64,000 nt of DNA from Amycolatopsis camponoti (GCF_902497555.1 NZ_CABVGP010000002.1:446501-510500); one strand, 5' to 3'. Shown: positions 31,326 to 41,289, numbered from the stretch's first letter. A program made the numbers and translations. The notes: generated from the letters alone by a model not told the origin.

Positions 31326-32315
31326 ATGGACTCCGTGCAGACGTTGCACGACTTCGCGCTGAACCTGCTCAACGACCCGACCGCGCTCGCGGCCTTCGGG
31401 ACGGACCCGCAGGGCGTCCTCGCTGCCGCCGGTCTCGGCGACGTCAGCGCCGCCGACGTGCACGAGGTCATCCCGCTGGTCCTCGACTTCGTCCCCGTCG
31501 ACAGCCTCCCGGCCGTGGGCGCCCTGCCCGTCGTCGGCGACCTGTCCTCGGTCGGCACCGACGCCCCCGGCATCCAGGGTGCGATCGACCAGCTCACCGC
31601 CCTCACCGCGGGCCTCGGCCTGCCGGCCGTCCCGGAGCTGCCGGGTGTCGGCGACCTCGGCGGTTCGCTGCCGGGCGTGGGCGACCTCGGCCTGCCGGCC
31701 GTCCCGGGCGTCGGCGCGCTGCCGGGCGTGAACGACATCACGACCACCGCCGCGGGCGTCACCGCCCTGGCCGGCGACTTCGGCACCGGCGGCGACCTCG
31801 GCTCCAGCCTGGACGCCGTCCAGGTCGCCGGGAACCTCGTGTACTCGGTCACCGACACCGACCACAGCGCGGTCGTCGGCACGGTCGAGCAGGCCGCCCA
31901 CCTCGGCGACGCCGTCACGAACAACGTGTCGTACAACGCCGTCACCCCGGTCTACGAGGCCACCTCGCAGGTCGGCGACATCAGCGGTGACCTGAACCAC
32001 ACCGTGAGCTCCGTCGTCGGCCAGGTCGGCGACTTCTCCGGCATCCTCCAGGGCGCCGGCAACCTCGACGTCTCGCACGTCACCCACGAGGTCTCGAACG
32101 TGACCCACGGCCTCGGCGACGTCACCAGCGTCGTGACGAACGCCACCGGCGTCGACGTCAGCCACAACGTGGCCGGCCAGGTCGGCGACATCGCGAGCGG
32201 CAACACCTCCGCCGTCCACGACGTGGTCTCCGACGTCTCCGACGTCAGCCACAACGCCCTGGGCAACCTGCACATCGGCGACATCGCGTCCAACGACATC
32301 CACCTCGGGCACTGA
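31326..32315 (+). CDS. iniB: IniB-like protein
   Basis: A 329-aa protein starting with the conserved IniB N-terminal domain (TLHDFALNLLNDPTALAAFGTDP, residues about 5-27). The remainder is low-complexity Gly/Val/Asp repeats (PGVGDLG, VGDIS, VSDVS-like units). In mycobacteria iniB is the first gene of the isoniazid-inducible iniBAC operon and encodes a Gly-rich protein of unknown function. There is no signal peptide. It precedes iniA by about 100 bp on the same strand. Confidence 0.83.
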   Translation: MDSVQTLHDFALNLLNDPTALAAFGTDPQGVLAAAGLGDVSAADVHEVIPLVLDFVPVDSLPAVGALPVVGDLSSVGTDAPGIQGAIDQLTALTAGLGLPAVPELPGVGDLGGSLPGVGDLGLPAVPGVGALPGVNDITTTAAGVTALAGDFGTGGDLGSSLDAVQVAGNLVYSVTDTDHSAVVGTVEQAAHLGDAVTNNVSYNAVTPVYEATSQVGDISGDLNHTVSSVVGQVGDFSGILQGAGNLDVSHVTHEVSNVTHGLGDVTSVVTNATGVDVSHNVAGQVGDIASGNTSAVHDVVSDVSDVSHNALGNLHIGDIASNDIHLGH

Positions 32316-32416
32316 TTCCCGAACCGGTCACCGGTGCCCGTCCCGCGGTCTGGGTGCAGCCGCGGGACGGGCACCCGGTGTGCGTACGGGGAGTAAACCG
32401 GGGACACTCATCCGCT

Positions 32417-34201
32417 GTGACCGCACCGGCTTGGCTCGAAGTGCTCAACGAGACGCTGGACGCGTGCCGCACCCACGGCCGCGCCGATCTCGCCGAGCGC
32501 CTCCGCAGACGTCGTGACGCCCCCGAGGGGCAGATCCGCCTCGGCGTGCTCGGATTCCCCAAACAGGGCAAGGGATACCTGCTCAACGCGGTGCTGAACG
32601 CGCCCGTGTGCGCGGTCGGCGACGCCCCGACCCCCGAGGTCCCCACCGAAATCGGCTACGCCCCCGAACCCGCCGCCACCCTGGTCGGCCGCTCCCTCGA
32701 ACGGATTCCCGTCGCGGTCGAACGGCTCACCGGCGAGCTCGGCGCCCGCCCCGCGGGCACGCTCAGCCGCGTCGAGGTCGGCGTGCCGCGTGAGCTCCTC
32801 TCCGCCGGGCTCGTCCTGGTGGACACCCCACCGGTCGGTGATCCGCGGTCGCCGCGCACCGCCGCCGCGCTCGACCTGCTCGCCGAAGCGGACGCCGTGA
32901 TCCTCGTGTCCGACGCGACCGCGCCGCTCAGCGCCGCCGAGCTCGCGCTGGCCCGCCACGTCCGCACCTGGTGCCCGCACGTCGTGCTGGCGCTCACCAA
33001 GATCGACGCTTCCCCGGGGTGGCGCGCGGTCGCCGAGCGCAACCGCGGGATGCTCGCCGAGGCGGGGATCGACGCGCCCGTGCTGCCGGTTTCGGCCGTC
33101 GTGCGCCAAGCCGCCGCGCGGGCCGGGGACGCCGAGCTCAACGCGCGTTCGGGCTTCCCCGAGCTGCTCACGTGGATCGCCGAGCAGGCCGCGCGGCCGC
33201 CGGAGCAGTCCCGCGCGCTGCTCGCCGCCGTCGGCGTGCGCGCCGCGGCCGCGGAGCTCGTGGAGTCGCTGCGCGACCGCATCGACGCGGCGGCCCAGGA
33301 CGCCGGGCTCGGCCAGGCCGCGCTGCTGCAGCGCGCGCAACGCCGCGCCGACGACCTGCGGCGGCAGAACACCCGGTGGCAGAACCTGCTTTCCGACGAG
33401 GTCACCGACCTGATGGGCGACGTCGAGTACGACCTGCGCGAGCGGACGCGCAAGATCGTCAACACCATCGACCAGACCTTCGACGAGGGCGACCCGGCGA
33501 AGGTGTGGGACGAGTTCGCGCCGTGGCTGGACGAGACCCTGGCCGAAGCCGTCGAAACGAACTACGCGTGGCTGGCCGAGCGGGCGCAGTGGACCGCCCA
33601 GGCGGTCGCGGCGTGCTTCGGCGCCCAGTACGACCGGGCACTGCCGGAACTGCCGCTCGACGGCTCGGGCATCGAGTACCTCGACGACGTCCGGCGCCCG
33701 AAGATCGAGAAGTTCAAGATCGGCCAGCAGGCCTTCACGGGCCTGCGCGGCTCGTACGGCGGTGTGCTGATGTTCGGCCTGGTCACCAGCCTGCCCTGGC
33801 TGGGCCTGCCGTTGATCAACCCGGTGTCGATCAGCGCCGGCGCGGCGTTCGCCGTGAAGACGATCCGCGACGAGGGCGGGATGCGGCTGCAGCGGCGCCA
33901 AGCCGTCGCCAAGCAGGCCGCGCAACGCCACGTCGACGACGTCTTCCTGCGCTACAGCAAGGAGTTCCGCGACGGGATCCGCGTCGTGCAGCGCCGGCTG
34001 CGCGACCACTTCACCGGGCTGGCCGAGGAACTCGCGGACGAGCTGACGCGCGAGCGCGAGACGATCATGGCCGGCACGGCCGAGCGCGAGCGCAAGACCG
34101 GGCACATCCGCCGGGAGATCGACCGCCTGGCCGGGCTGCACCAGCGCGCGGGCGAGCTCGGCACGATCGCCGGGCGGAAGCCGCGGGAGCTTTCGGCGTG
34201 A
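32417..34201 (+). CDS. iniA: IniA-like dynamin-family GTPase with degenerate P-loop
   Basis: Bacterial dynamin-like protein of 594 aa, homologous by position and pattern to IniA, a membrane-fission GTPase induced by cell-wall inhibitors. The P-loop region reads GFPKQGKGYL (residues 46-55), with Gly where dynamins have Ser/Thr after the Lys. G3 is DTPPVG (136-141) and G4 is TKID (194-197). A long helical stalk follows, with a hydrophobic segment near residues 450-475 that may contact membrane. The start GTG 32417 is chosen over an upstream ATG ORF because the iniB-iniA gap holds no other good signal. Coupled to iniC by a GTGA overlap. The P-loop change may impair nucleotide or Mg binding. Confidence 0.82.
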   Translation: MTAPAWLEVLNETLDACRTHGRADLAERLRRRRDAPEGQIRLGVLGFPKQGKGYLLNAVLNAPVCAVGDAPTPEVPTEIGYAPEPAATLVGRSLERIPVAVERLTGELGARPAGTLSRVEVGVPRELLSAGLVLVDTPPVGDPRSPRTAAALDLLAEADAVILVSDATAPLSAAELALARHVRTWCPHVVLALTKIDASPGWRAVAERNRGMLAEAGIDAPVLPVSAVVRQAAARAGDAELNARSGFPELLTWIAEQAARPPEQSRALLAAVGVRAAAAELVESLRDRIDAAAQDAGLGQAALLQRAQRRADDLRRQNTRWQNLLSDEVTDLMGDVEYDLRERTRKIVNTIDQTFDEGDPAKVWDEFAPWLDETLAEAVETNYAWLAERAQWTAQAVAACFGAQYDRALPELPLDGSGIEYLDDVRRPKIEKFKIGQQAFTGLRGSYGGVLMFGLVTSLPWLGLPLINPVSISAGAAFAVKTIRDEGGMRLQRRQAVAKQAAQRHVDDVFLRYSKEFRDGIRVVQRRLRDHFTGLAEELADELTRERETIMAGTAERERKTGHIRREIDRLAGLHQRAGELGTIAGRKPRELSA

Positions 34202-35400
34202 CGCAGGACGTTCGCGACCTGCTGCACGCCGCGGCGGGGCTCTACCGGGACGACCCGCGCGCGTCGGCCCTGCTGCACGACTGCCTGAACCGGCTGGAGC
34301 AACCGCTGCGCGTCGGGTTCACCGGGGCGTCGTCGTCGGGGAAGACGACGCTCGCCGCCGCGCTCGGCGAGTGGCCGACGCGCGCGCTGCGCGACCTCGT
34401 GCTGCTGGACGACCCCGGCCCGGCCGACGACCTCCCGGACGCGACGGTGCGCCTGGTGCGTCACCTCGAGCCGGACGAGCTGGCGGCGGCCCACTCGCCG
34501 GGTGGCTCGCCGTTCGCCCGGCAGAGCGCGGTCAACTCGGTGCTGGTGCTCGCGCGTGCGGACGAGGTCGGCGCGGGCCGGATCGACGCGTTGCTGACCG
34601 CGAAGCAGCTGGCGCGCCGGGCCTGGCGCGAAGACCCGCTGTGCACGGGGTTCCTGGGCGTGATCGCCGTCGCGGGCCAGCTGGCCTACGGCGGCCGGTC
34701 CCTGCGCGACGACGAGTTCGACCTTCTGGCGGCCTTCGCCGCGGTGCCCCGCGAAGAGCTGGAACGGCACGTGCTTTCGGTGGACTCGTTCACCGACCCG
34801 GCGTTCCCCGGCCCGATCCCGGTCGAGACGCGGCGGTCGCTGGTGGTGCGGTTCGGGATGTTCGGCGTCCGCCTGGCGCTGACGCTGATCCGCACCGGTT
34901 GCGACGACCGCGTCAAGCTGTCGGCGGAGCTGGTGCGCCGCAGCGGTCTCGGCGAGCTGCGCGACACCCTCGCCGGGTGTTTCGTGGCCCGCGCCGAGGC
35001 GTTGAAGGCCCGCACGGCGATCATCCGGCTGGAGACCCTGCTGGCGGCCCAGCCCCGCCCGGGCGGCGATCGCCTGGTGTCCCGGGTGGAGCGCTTCGCG
35101 GCGGCCGCGCACGACTTCCGCGAGCTGCGCCTGATCGCCGACATCCGCGGCGGCCGGACGGCGCTGTCCGGCGAGCCGGCGGAGGAGGCGGTCCGGTTGC
35201 TGGGCGCGGAGGGCACGGCCCCGGCGGACCGCCTGAACCTGGAACCGGACGCGGACCCGGGCGACATCTACGACGCGGGCCTGGACGCGCTCCGCCGGTG
35301 GCGGCACGAGGCGGAACGCCCGGACAAGCCGCACGCGGAGCGGACCGCGGCGCATGTCGTGGTGCGCTCGACCGAGGGGCTGCTGTCGCTGTTCGCCTAG
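34198..35400 (+). CDS. iniC: IniC-like dynamin-family protein
   Basis: Dynamin-like GTPase of 400 aa, shorter than IniA. It has an intact P-loop GASSSGKTTL (near residues 43-52) and a short G3-like LLDDPGPAD. In place of G4 TKxD it has LARADEVG. The helical C-terminal region is short. GTG 34198 overlaps the iniA stop (GTGA), so equimolar expression and possibly hetero-oligomerisation with IniA are likely, with IniC perhaps supplying the active GTPase site. The 3' end overlaps the convergent ridA-like gene by 4 bp. Confidence 0.82.
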   Translation: MTQDVRDLLHAAAGLYRDDPRASALLHDCLNRLEQPLRVGFTGASSSGKTTLAAALGEWPTRALRDLVLLDDPGPADDLPDATVRLVRHLEPDELAAAHSPGGSPFARQSAVNSVLVLARADEVGAGRIDALLTAKQLARRAWREDPLCTGFLGVIAVAGQLAYGGRSLRDDEFDLLAAFAAVPREELERHVLSVDSFTDPAFPGPIPVETRRSLVVRFGMFGVRLALTLIRTGCDDRVKLSAELVRRSGLGELRDTLAGCFVARAEALKARTAIIRLETLLAAQPRPGGDRLVSRVERFAAAAHDFRELRLIADIRGGRTALSGEPAEEAVRLLGAEGTAPADRLNLEPDADPGDIYDAGLDALRRWRHEAERPDKPHAERTAAHVVVRSTEGLLSLFA

Positions 35401-35783
35401 CGCACCGCGGTGACTTCGACCTCGACGAGGTGCTCGGGAACGTCCAGCGCGGCGACGCCGATCAGGGTGGCGGGCGGCTTCGCGGTGGTTCCCAGCTTCG
35501 CGCTGCCCCGGGCGATTCCGTCGAGGAGCGCGGGCATCTTGTCCGGCGTCCAGTCGACGACGTAGCAGATCAGTTTCACGACGTCGTCGAACGAACCGCC
35601 GGCCGCGGCGAGGGCCGCGCCGACGTTGACGTAGCACTGCTCGACCTGGGCGGCGAGGTCGGGCCCGGTCTCCCAGGCGACCTGCCCGGCGACGAACACC
35701 AGCTTCGTCCCGGACGCGATCGACACCTGGTGGTACACGTCGATCTCGGGCAGCTCCGGGGGATTCACCAGGGTGACAGTCAC
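35397..35783 (-). CDS. RidA / YjgF family protein
   Basis: Small protein of 128 aa in the RidA (enamine/imine deaminase) family, with FVAGQVAWETG and DVVKLICYVVDWTPD segments. The key Arg of canonical RidA (usually in the C-terminal NPPAR stretch) is not obvious; the matching region reads KPPATLIGV. Deaminase activity is therefore doubtful and a Rid-subfamily role is possible. It is divergent from the HxlR regulator gene (92 bp between), which may control it. Confidence 0.83.
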   Translation of the reverse strand: MTVTLVNPPELPEIDVYHQVSIASGTKLVFVAGQVAWETGPDLAAQVEQCYVNVGAALAAAGGSFDDVVKLICYVVDWTPDKMPALLDGIARGSAKLGTTAKPPATLIGVAALDVPEHLVEVEVTAVR

Positions 35784-35875
35784 TTTTCCTCCGTGGTCTC
35801 TTGTGGTTACCCAGGAACCATAGGAGAGTGTTGGACGGTACGGAAGAAGGCACTTTTCGGTGACGGGGGAACCAG

Positions 35876-36238
35876 ATGGTGACCAAGCAGGACGCGGACC
35901 TTTCCCGCGCGGATTCGCTGGCGCGCGAGATCTTTTCCGACGTCGCCAACAAGTGGGCGTTCCTGATCATCGAGACCCTCGGTGACCGCACCCTGCGCTT
36001 CAGCGAGCTGCGGGACGCGGTCGAGGGCATCAGCCACAAGATGCTCACCCAGAACCTGCGCATGCTGGAGCGCAACGGGCTGGTCGAGCGCGAGGTGCAC
36101 CCGACCGTGCCGCCTCGCGTCGAGTACACCCTCACCGAACCGGGTCAGGGGCTGCGCGCGACCGTCGACAGCATGTGCGGCTGGACGCAGCGCTACCTCG
36201 CGGACATCGAAGCCGCCCGCGGCCGTTTTGCCCGTTGA
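35876..36238 (+). CDS. HxlR-family transcriptional regulator
   Basis: Winged-helix DNA-binding protein of 120 aa. The HxlR pattern is clear: NKWAFLIIETLGDRTLRFSELRDAVEGISHKMLTQNLRMLERNGLVER. It has no Cys at the position used by redox-sensing HypR-type members. It is divergent from the ridA-like gene and probably regulates it and itself. ATG 35876 is 10-12 bp after a GGGGGA-type ribosome binding site. Confidence 0.88.
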   Translation: MVTKQDADLSRADSLAREIFSDVANKWAFLIIETLGDRTLRFSELRDAVEGISHKMLTQNLRMLERNGLVEREVHPTVPPRVEYTLTEPGQGLRATVDSMCGWTQRYLADIEAARGRFAR

Positions 36239-36304
36239 CGGACGGGCCACCGCGACGCACCATAGACCGGTCTACGGTCCAGTGCCGGTCCGAAGGGAAC
36301 GCCC

Positions 36305-37836
<1,532 letters not shown>

Positions 37837-37837
<1 letters not shown>

Positions 37838-38379
37838 TGCCCTCGGTCACGCGGCAGGCGTACTTCGCGGCCGCCCTGGACGTGCTGGCGGAACACGGCT
37901 TCACCGAGCTGAACGTCGGCCGGCTGTGCCGCGACCTCGGCGTGACGAGCGGGTCGTTCTACCACCACTTCGGCGGCTGGCCGGGCTTCGTGGAGCAGCT
38001 CCTGGACCACTGGGAGAACCGGCAGGTGCTCTTCCTGCGCGAGCGGAACTTCGGCAGCGGCGGGCCGTCGGCGGACTTCGCCGCGCTGATGGACCTGACG
38101 CTCGGGTTGCCGCACGAGGCCGAGGCCGCCATCCGCGCGTGGGCGGCGAACGACGAAGCCGTGCGGGCGGCGCAGAAACGCGTCGACTCCGCGCGGCTGC
38201 GGACGGTCGGCAAGGCGGTCAAGGGCATCGTCGGCGACCGCGAACTCGCGCGGACGCTGACGTCCCTGGGCATGGCGATGCTGGTGGGGCACCAGCAGCT
38301 GGCGTCGGCGGGGGAGCACAGCGAGCTGGCGACGCTGCTGGCCGAGTACACGCGGCTGGTGCACGCCCGCGCCTCGTGA
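37837..38379 (+). CDS. TetR/AcrR-family regulator
   Basis: Transcription regulator of 180 aa with an N-terminal TetR HTH (ALDVLAEHGFTELNVGRLCRDLGVTSGSFYHHFGG, residues about 10-45) and a divergent ligand-binding C-terminus. It is coupled to the acyl-CoA ligase, so control of that operon by an acyl ligand is a reasonable guess. The stop codon lies inside the left arm of the 44-bp palindrome that follows. Confidence 0.88.
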
Positions 38380-38417
38380 GTGAGAAACTGGGTTAGAACA
38401 CTGTTTCTCACTCACGA
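38374..38417. terminator. 44-bp palindrome, copy 1 (bidirectional terminator)
   Basis: Arms of 15 bp match perfectly (TCGTGAGTGAGAAAC at 38374-38388 with its complement at 38403-38417), and the inner part is imperfect. It lies between convergent genes and overlaps the TetR stop. A nearly identical, fully perfect copy occurs at 56764-56807, so this is a dispersed element. Confidence 0.75.
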
Positions 38418-38422
38418 CCTCT

Positions 38423-38815
38423 TCAGGCGTTGCCGAGGATCCGGGTCACCGCGATCTCCAGCACCACGCGCTGCGGGTTCGGCTTGGGCTGCCGGTAGCG
38501 CGCGGCGTAGCGGTTTTCCGCGTCCCGCACCGAGTCCGGGTCGTCGCGCAGCACCGCGCGTCCCTCCAAAGTGGACCACTTCGGGCCCTCCAGCTGGCAG
38601 ACCGCGACCGGGACGCCGTCGGTGCCCGCGGCCCGGATCAGCCGGGCCTTGACGGACGTGCCGAAGGTGATCACGCGGGCGAGGCCGGCGTCGAAGTCCA
38701 CGGTCACGCCGACCGCGACGACGTGCGGGGTGCCGTCCGGCCGGACCGTCGTCAGGGTGGCCAGCCGGCGTTCGGTCCAGAAGGCGCGGAAGTCCGCGCC
38801 GCGGTCGATCTTCAT
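38423..38815 (-). CDS. PPOX-class flavin/F420-dependent oxidoreductase
   Basis: Split-barrel flavin- or F420-binding protein of 130 aa related to pyridoxamine-phosphate oxidases, with FRAFWTERRLATLTTVRPDGTPHVVAVG at the N-terminus and KARLIRAAG in the cofactor region. Actinobacterial members mostly use F420 and have varied small substrates. ATG 38815 (MKIDRG) is preferred to an upstream start at 38866, because family members begin close to this point. Confidence 0.82.
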   Translation of the reverse strand: MKIDRGADFRAFWTERRLATLTTVRPDGTPHVVAVGVTVDFDAGLARVITFGTSVKARLIRAAGTDGVPVAVCQLEGPKWSTLEGRAVLRDDPDSVRDAENRYAARYRQPKPNPQRVVLEIAVTRILGNA

Positions 38816-38873
38816 GTGGTCCACGCTAGTCCGTCCGGGTGGCCGAACGGTGGTGAGGCCACTCACGGTAATA

Positions 38874-38892
38874 GTAAGGAAAGTTTCCTAAC
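38874..38892 (+). promoter_or_regulatory. palindromic operator-like site upstream of GH8 gene
   Basis: GTAAGGAAAGTTTCCTAAC is a 19-bp near-perfect palindrome centred at 38883, with one mismatched pair. It lies about 83 bp before the endoglucanase start, in a low-GC promoter stretch. It looks like a dimeric repressor or activator site controlling cellulase expression. It is not the known CebR box (TGGGAGCGCTCCCA). Confidence 0.55.
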
Positions 38893-38974
38893 GGTCTTGA
38901 CCTGGTCTTGAACCTTCTGTCAGGCTCTGATCGCCCTCGCCGCAGCCAACGATGACTGTCTTTACGGAGGACCG

Positions 38975-40180
38975 ATGAAGAGAATCGTCCGGGCGGTGGT
39001 GGCCACGGCCGCGCTGGCCGCCGGGCTGCTGAGCGTGCCGGCGACCGCGTCCGCCGCGGGTACCCCGTACGTGCCGGGAACCCTGCGGCCGTCCGTGTCG
39101 CAGGCCACGCAGGACCAGGCGCTGCAGAAGTACTACGACTTCTGGAAGAAGAACTTCCTCACCACCAAGTGCGGCAGCGGCACCTACGCGGTGCTGTCCA
39201 AGGACGCCGACCACGCCTTCGTCGCCGAGGGCGAGGGCTACGGCATGACGATCTCGGCGATGATGGGCGACAAGGACCCGGCGGCCCGCTCGATCGTCGA
39301 CGGGATCCTGAAGTTCGTGAAGGCGCACCCGTCGGTCAACAACAAGGACCTGCACGCGGCCGAGCAGAACTCGAGCTGCAAGAGCGTCAACGGCAGTGAC
39401 TCGGCCACCGACGGCGACCTCGAAATCGCCTACGGCCTGCTGATCGCGGACAAGAAGTGGGGCAGCACGGGCTCGGTGAACTACAAGGCCGAGGCCGTCC
39501 GGATCATCAACGCCATCAAGAAGAGCGAAGTCAACAACAGCACCAAGTTCACGCTGCTCGGCGACTGGGGCAACGACGCGGAGTACAAGAACAGCTCGCG
39601 GTCGTCGGACTGGATGCCGGGACACCTGCGGGCCTTCGCGGCGGCGACCGGCGACAGCTTCTGGGACCAGGTCCGGACCCGGTCGGAGACGGCGGTGAGC
39701 CAGCTGCAGTCGTCGTACGCGCCGAACACCGGCCTGCTGCCGGACTTCGTGGTCGGCACGAACTCGACGCCCAAGCCGGCGCCGGGGAACTTCCTCGAGG
39801 GCCCGAACGACGGCAAGTACAGCTGGAACGCCTGCCGCGACCCGTGGCGCCTGGGCGCGGACGCGATCACGGCACCCGGGAGCGCGGCCACGGCCCAGGT
39901 CCGCAAGATGAACACGTGGATCAAGTCCGCGACGGGCGGCGACCCGGCGAAGATCCAGAGCGGCTACTCGCTGTCGGGCTCGAAGGTGGAGAGCGGCCAG
40001 CACCCCTGCTTCACGGCCCCGTTCGCGGTGGCGGCGATGACGGACGCGGGCAGCCAGGCGTGGCTGGACAAGCTGTGGACGGCGGTTTCGTCGTGGTCCC
40101 CGGACGCGACGGACTACTACGGGACCGGGATCACGGTCCAGGTACTGCTGATCCTGAGCGGCAACTACGTGGCCGCCTAG
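38975..40180 (+). CDS. secreted glycoside hydrolase family 8 endoglucanase
   Basis: Secreted enzyme of 401 aa. The signal peptide is MKRIVRAVVATAALAAGLLSVP..., with cleavage near ASA-AG (residue about 28). The GH8 pattern is clear: catalytic acid Glu in AEGEGYGM (near residue 90), then DSATDGDLEIAYGLL with the conserved Asp. GH8 enzymes cleave beta-1,4 glucans such as cellulose, or chitosan and xylan. There is no separate binding module. The ribosome binding site GGAGG is close to ATG 38975. A likely operator lies at 38874-38892 and a 24-bp-arm terminator follows. Confidence 0.9.
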   Translation: MKRIVRAVVATAALAAGLLSVPATASAAGTPYVPGTLRPSVSQATQDQALQKYYDFWKKNFLTTKCGSGTYAVLSKDADHAFVAEGEGYGMTISAMMGDKDPAARSIVDGILKFVKAHPSVNNKDLHAAEQNSSCKSVNGSDSATDGDLEIAYGLLIADKKWGSTGSVNYKAEAVRIINAIKKSEVNNSTKFTLLGDWGNDAEYKNSSRSSDWMPGHLRAFAAATGDSFWDQVRTRSETAVSQLQSSYAPNTGLLPDFVVGTNSTPKPAPGNFLEGPNDGKYSWNACRDPWRLGADAITAPGSAATAQVRKMNTWIKSATGGDPAKIQSGYSLSGSKVESGQHPCFTAPFAVAAMTDAGSQAWLDKLWTAVSSWSPDATDYYGTGITVQVLLILSGNYVAA

Positions 40181-40187
40181 TCAAGGT

Positions 40188-40238
40188 CCGTGAAGGGCAC
40201 AGCGAGGGACTCCCAGTCCCTCGCTGTGCCCTTCACGG
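40188..40238. terminator. perfect 24-bp-arm hairpin between convergent genes
   Basis: The arms 40188-40211 and 40215-40238 are fully complementary with a 3-nt loop. The element sits between the GH8 gene and the convergent Gfo/Idh gene. It is a strong bidirectional terminator or an inserted palindromic repeat. It has no U-tract, as is common for actinobacterial hairpin terminators. Confidence 0.8.
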
Positions 40239-40241
40239 CTT

Positions 40242-41228
40242 TCAGCTGGGCTCTCGCACCGGGAGCCCGGCCGCGCGGTAGATCTCGTCGATCACGGTCA
40301 TCGTCTCGACCGCGTCGGCCGCCGAGGTCTTCACCGGTTCGCCGTGCAGGACGGCCGCCGCGAACGCGTCCAGCTGGTACTCGTACGTCGCCCGGCGGGG
40401 GAACTTCTCCGTGCGGCGAGCGCCGCCCACCCGGACCGAAAACCGGTGGTACGCCTGGGGCATCAGCGGGTTGATCACGCTGAGCGAGCCCTTCGAGCCG
40501 GTCACCTTCGCGCTGATCTTCAGCACCGACGACGACCACATCGAGCACTCCACCCGGCCGGTGTGACCCGACGGGTAGCGAAGCTCCGCCGTCATCGCCC
40601 GGTCGACGCCGGGGGACCGCAGCTTCGCCGTGGCCGAAACCACGGACGGCGTCTCGCCGCCGCCGAAGGTCCGGGCCATGTGGACCGCGTAGCAGCCCGC
40701 GTCCATCGTCGCGCCGCCCGCCAGTCCGAGGTTGTAGCGGATGTCCGAGAACTTCGGCAGCGGGAAGCACAACGCCGTCTCCACGCGCTCCAGCGTGCCC
40801 AGCTCGCCCGACGCCACGATCTCCTCCACCCGCAGCGCCAGCGGGTGGTAGCGGTAGTGGAACGCCTCCATCACGACGCGATCGGACTCGCCGGCCAGGC
40901 GGGCGATCTCCCGCGCCTCCGCCGCGTTGGCCGTGAACGGCTTCTCGCACAGCACGTGCTTGCCCGCTTCCAGGGCCGCCCGCGTCCACCGGCCGTGGAG
41001 GCCGTTCGGCAGCGGGTTGTACACGGCGTCGAGGTCCGGATCGGCGAGCAGCGCCTCGTACGACGCATGCACCCGGGCGATCCCGTGCCGAGTGGCAAAC
41101 GCTTGCGCGCGTTCCTTCGAGCGCGCCGCGACCGCCTTCACCGAGACCGAAGAGTTCGAAGAAGCGGGCTTGACCAGGGCAGCGGGGGCGATGCTCGCCG
41201 CCCCGAGGATGCCGATCCGGAGGCTCAT
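40242..41228 (-). CDS. Gfo/Idh/MocA family NAD(P)-dependent oxidoreductase
   Basis: Oxidoreductase of 328 aa. The N-terminal Rossmann fold has GILGAASIAP near residue 7, a CEKPFTANAAEA motif (the conserved EKP) near residue 95, and a C-terminal beta-sheet substrate domain with DAGCYAVHMARTF. Members oxidise sugars, inositols or related compounds; the substrate here is unknown. It is divergent from the amino acid ABC operon, and the 96-bp gap contains two CAAC-N5-GTTG sites, so both units may share regulation. Confidence 0.9.
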   Translation of the reverse strand: MSLRIGILGAASIAPAALVKPASSNSSVSVKAVAARSKERAQAFATRHGIARVHASYEALLADPDLDAVYNPLPNGLHGRWTRAALEAGKHVLCEKPFTANAAEAREIARLAGESDRVVMEAFHYRYHPLALRVEEIVASGELGTLERVETALCFPLPKFSDIRYNLGLAGGATMDAGCYAVHMARTFGGGETPSVVSATAKLRSPGVDRAMTAELRYPSGHTGRVECSMWSSSVLKISAKVTGSKGSLSVINPLMPQAYHRFSVRVGGARRTEKFPRRATYEYQLDAFAAAVLHGEPVKTSAADAVETMTVIDEIYRAAGLPVREPS

Positions 41229-41256
41229 GCGCGCAAGCTAGCACCGAAGCAGATTT

Positions 41257-41289
41257 CAACAGCCAGTTGACCTCTTCAACAACGAGTTG
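41257..41289. promoter_or_regulatory. two CAAC-N5-GTTG operator-like sites 20 bp apart
   Basis: CAACAGCCAGTTG (41257-41269) and CAACAACGAGTTG (41277-41289) are 13-bp inverted repeats with the same orientation and 20-bp (two-turn) spacing, in the 96-bp gap between the divergent Gfo/Idh gene and the amino acid ABC operon. The likely reader is the aminotransferase-YheO fusion encoded at the end of the same operon; this is inference. Confidence 0.55.
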
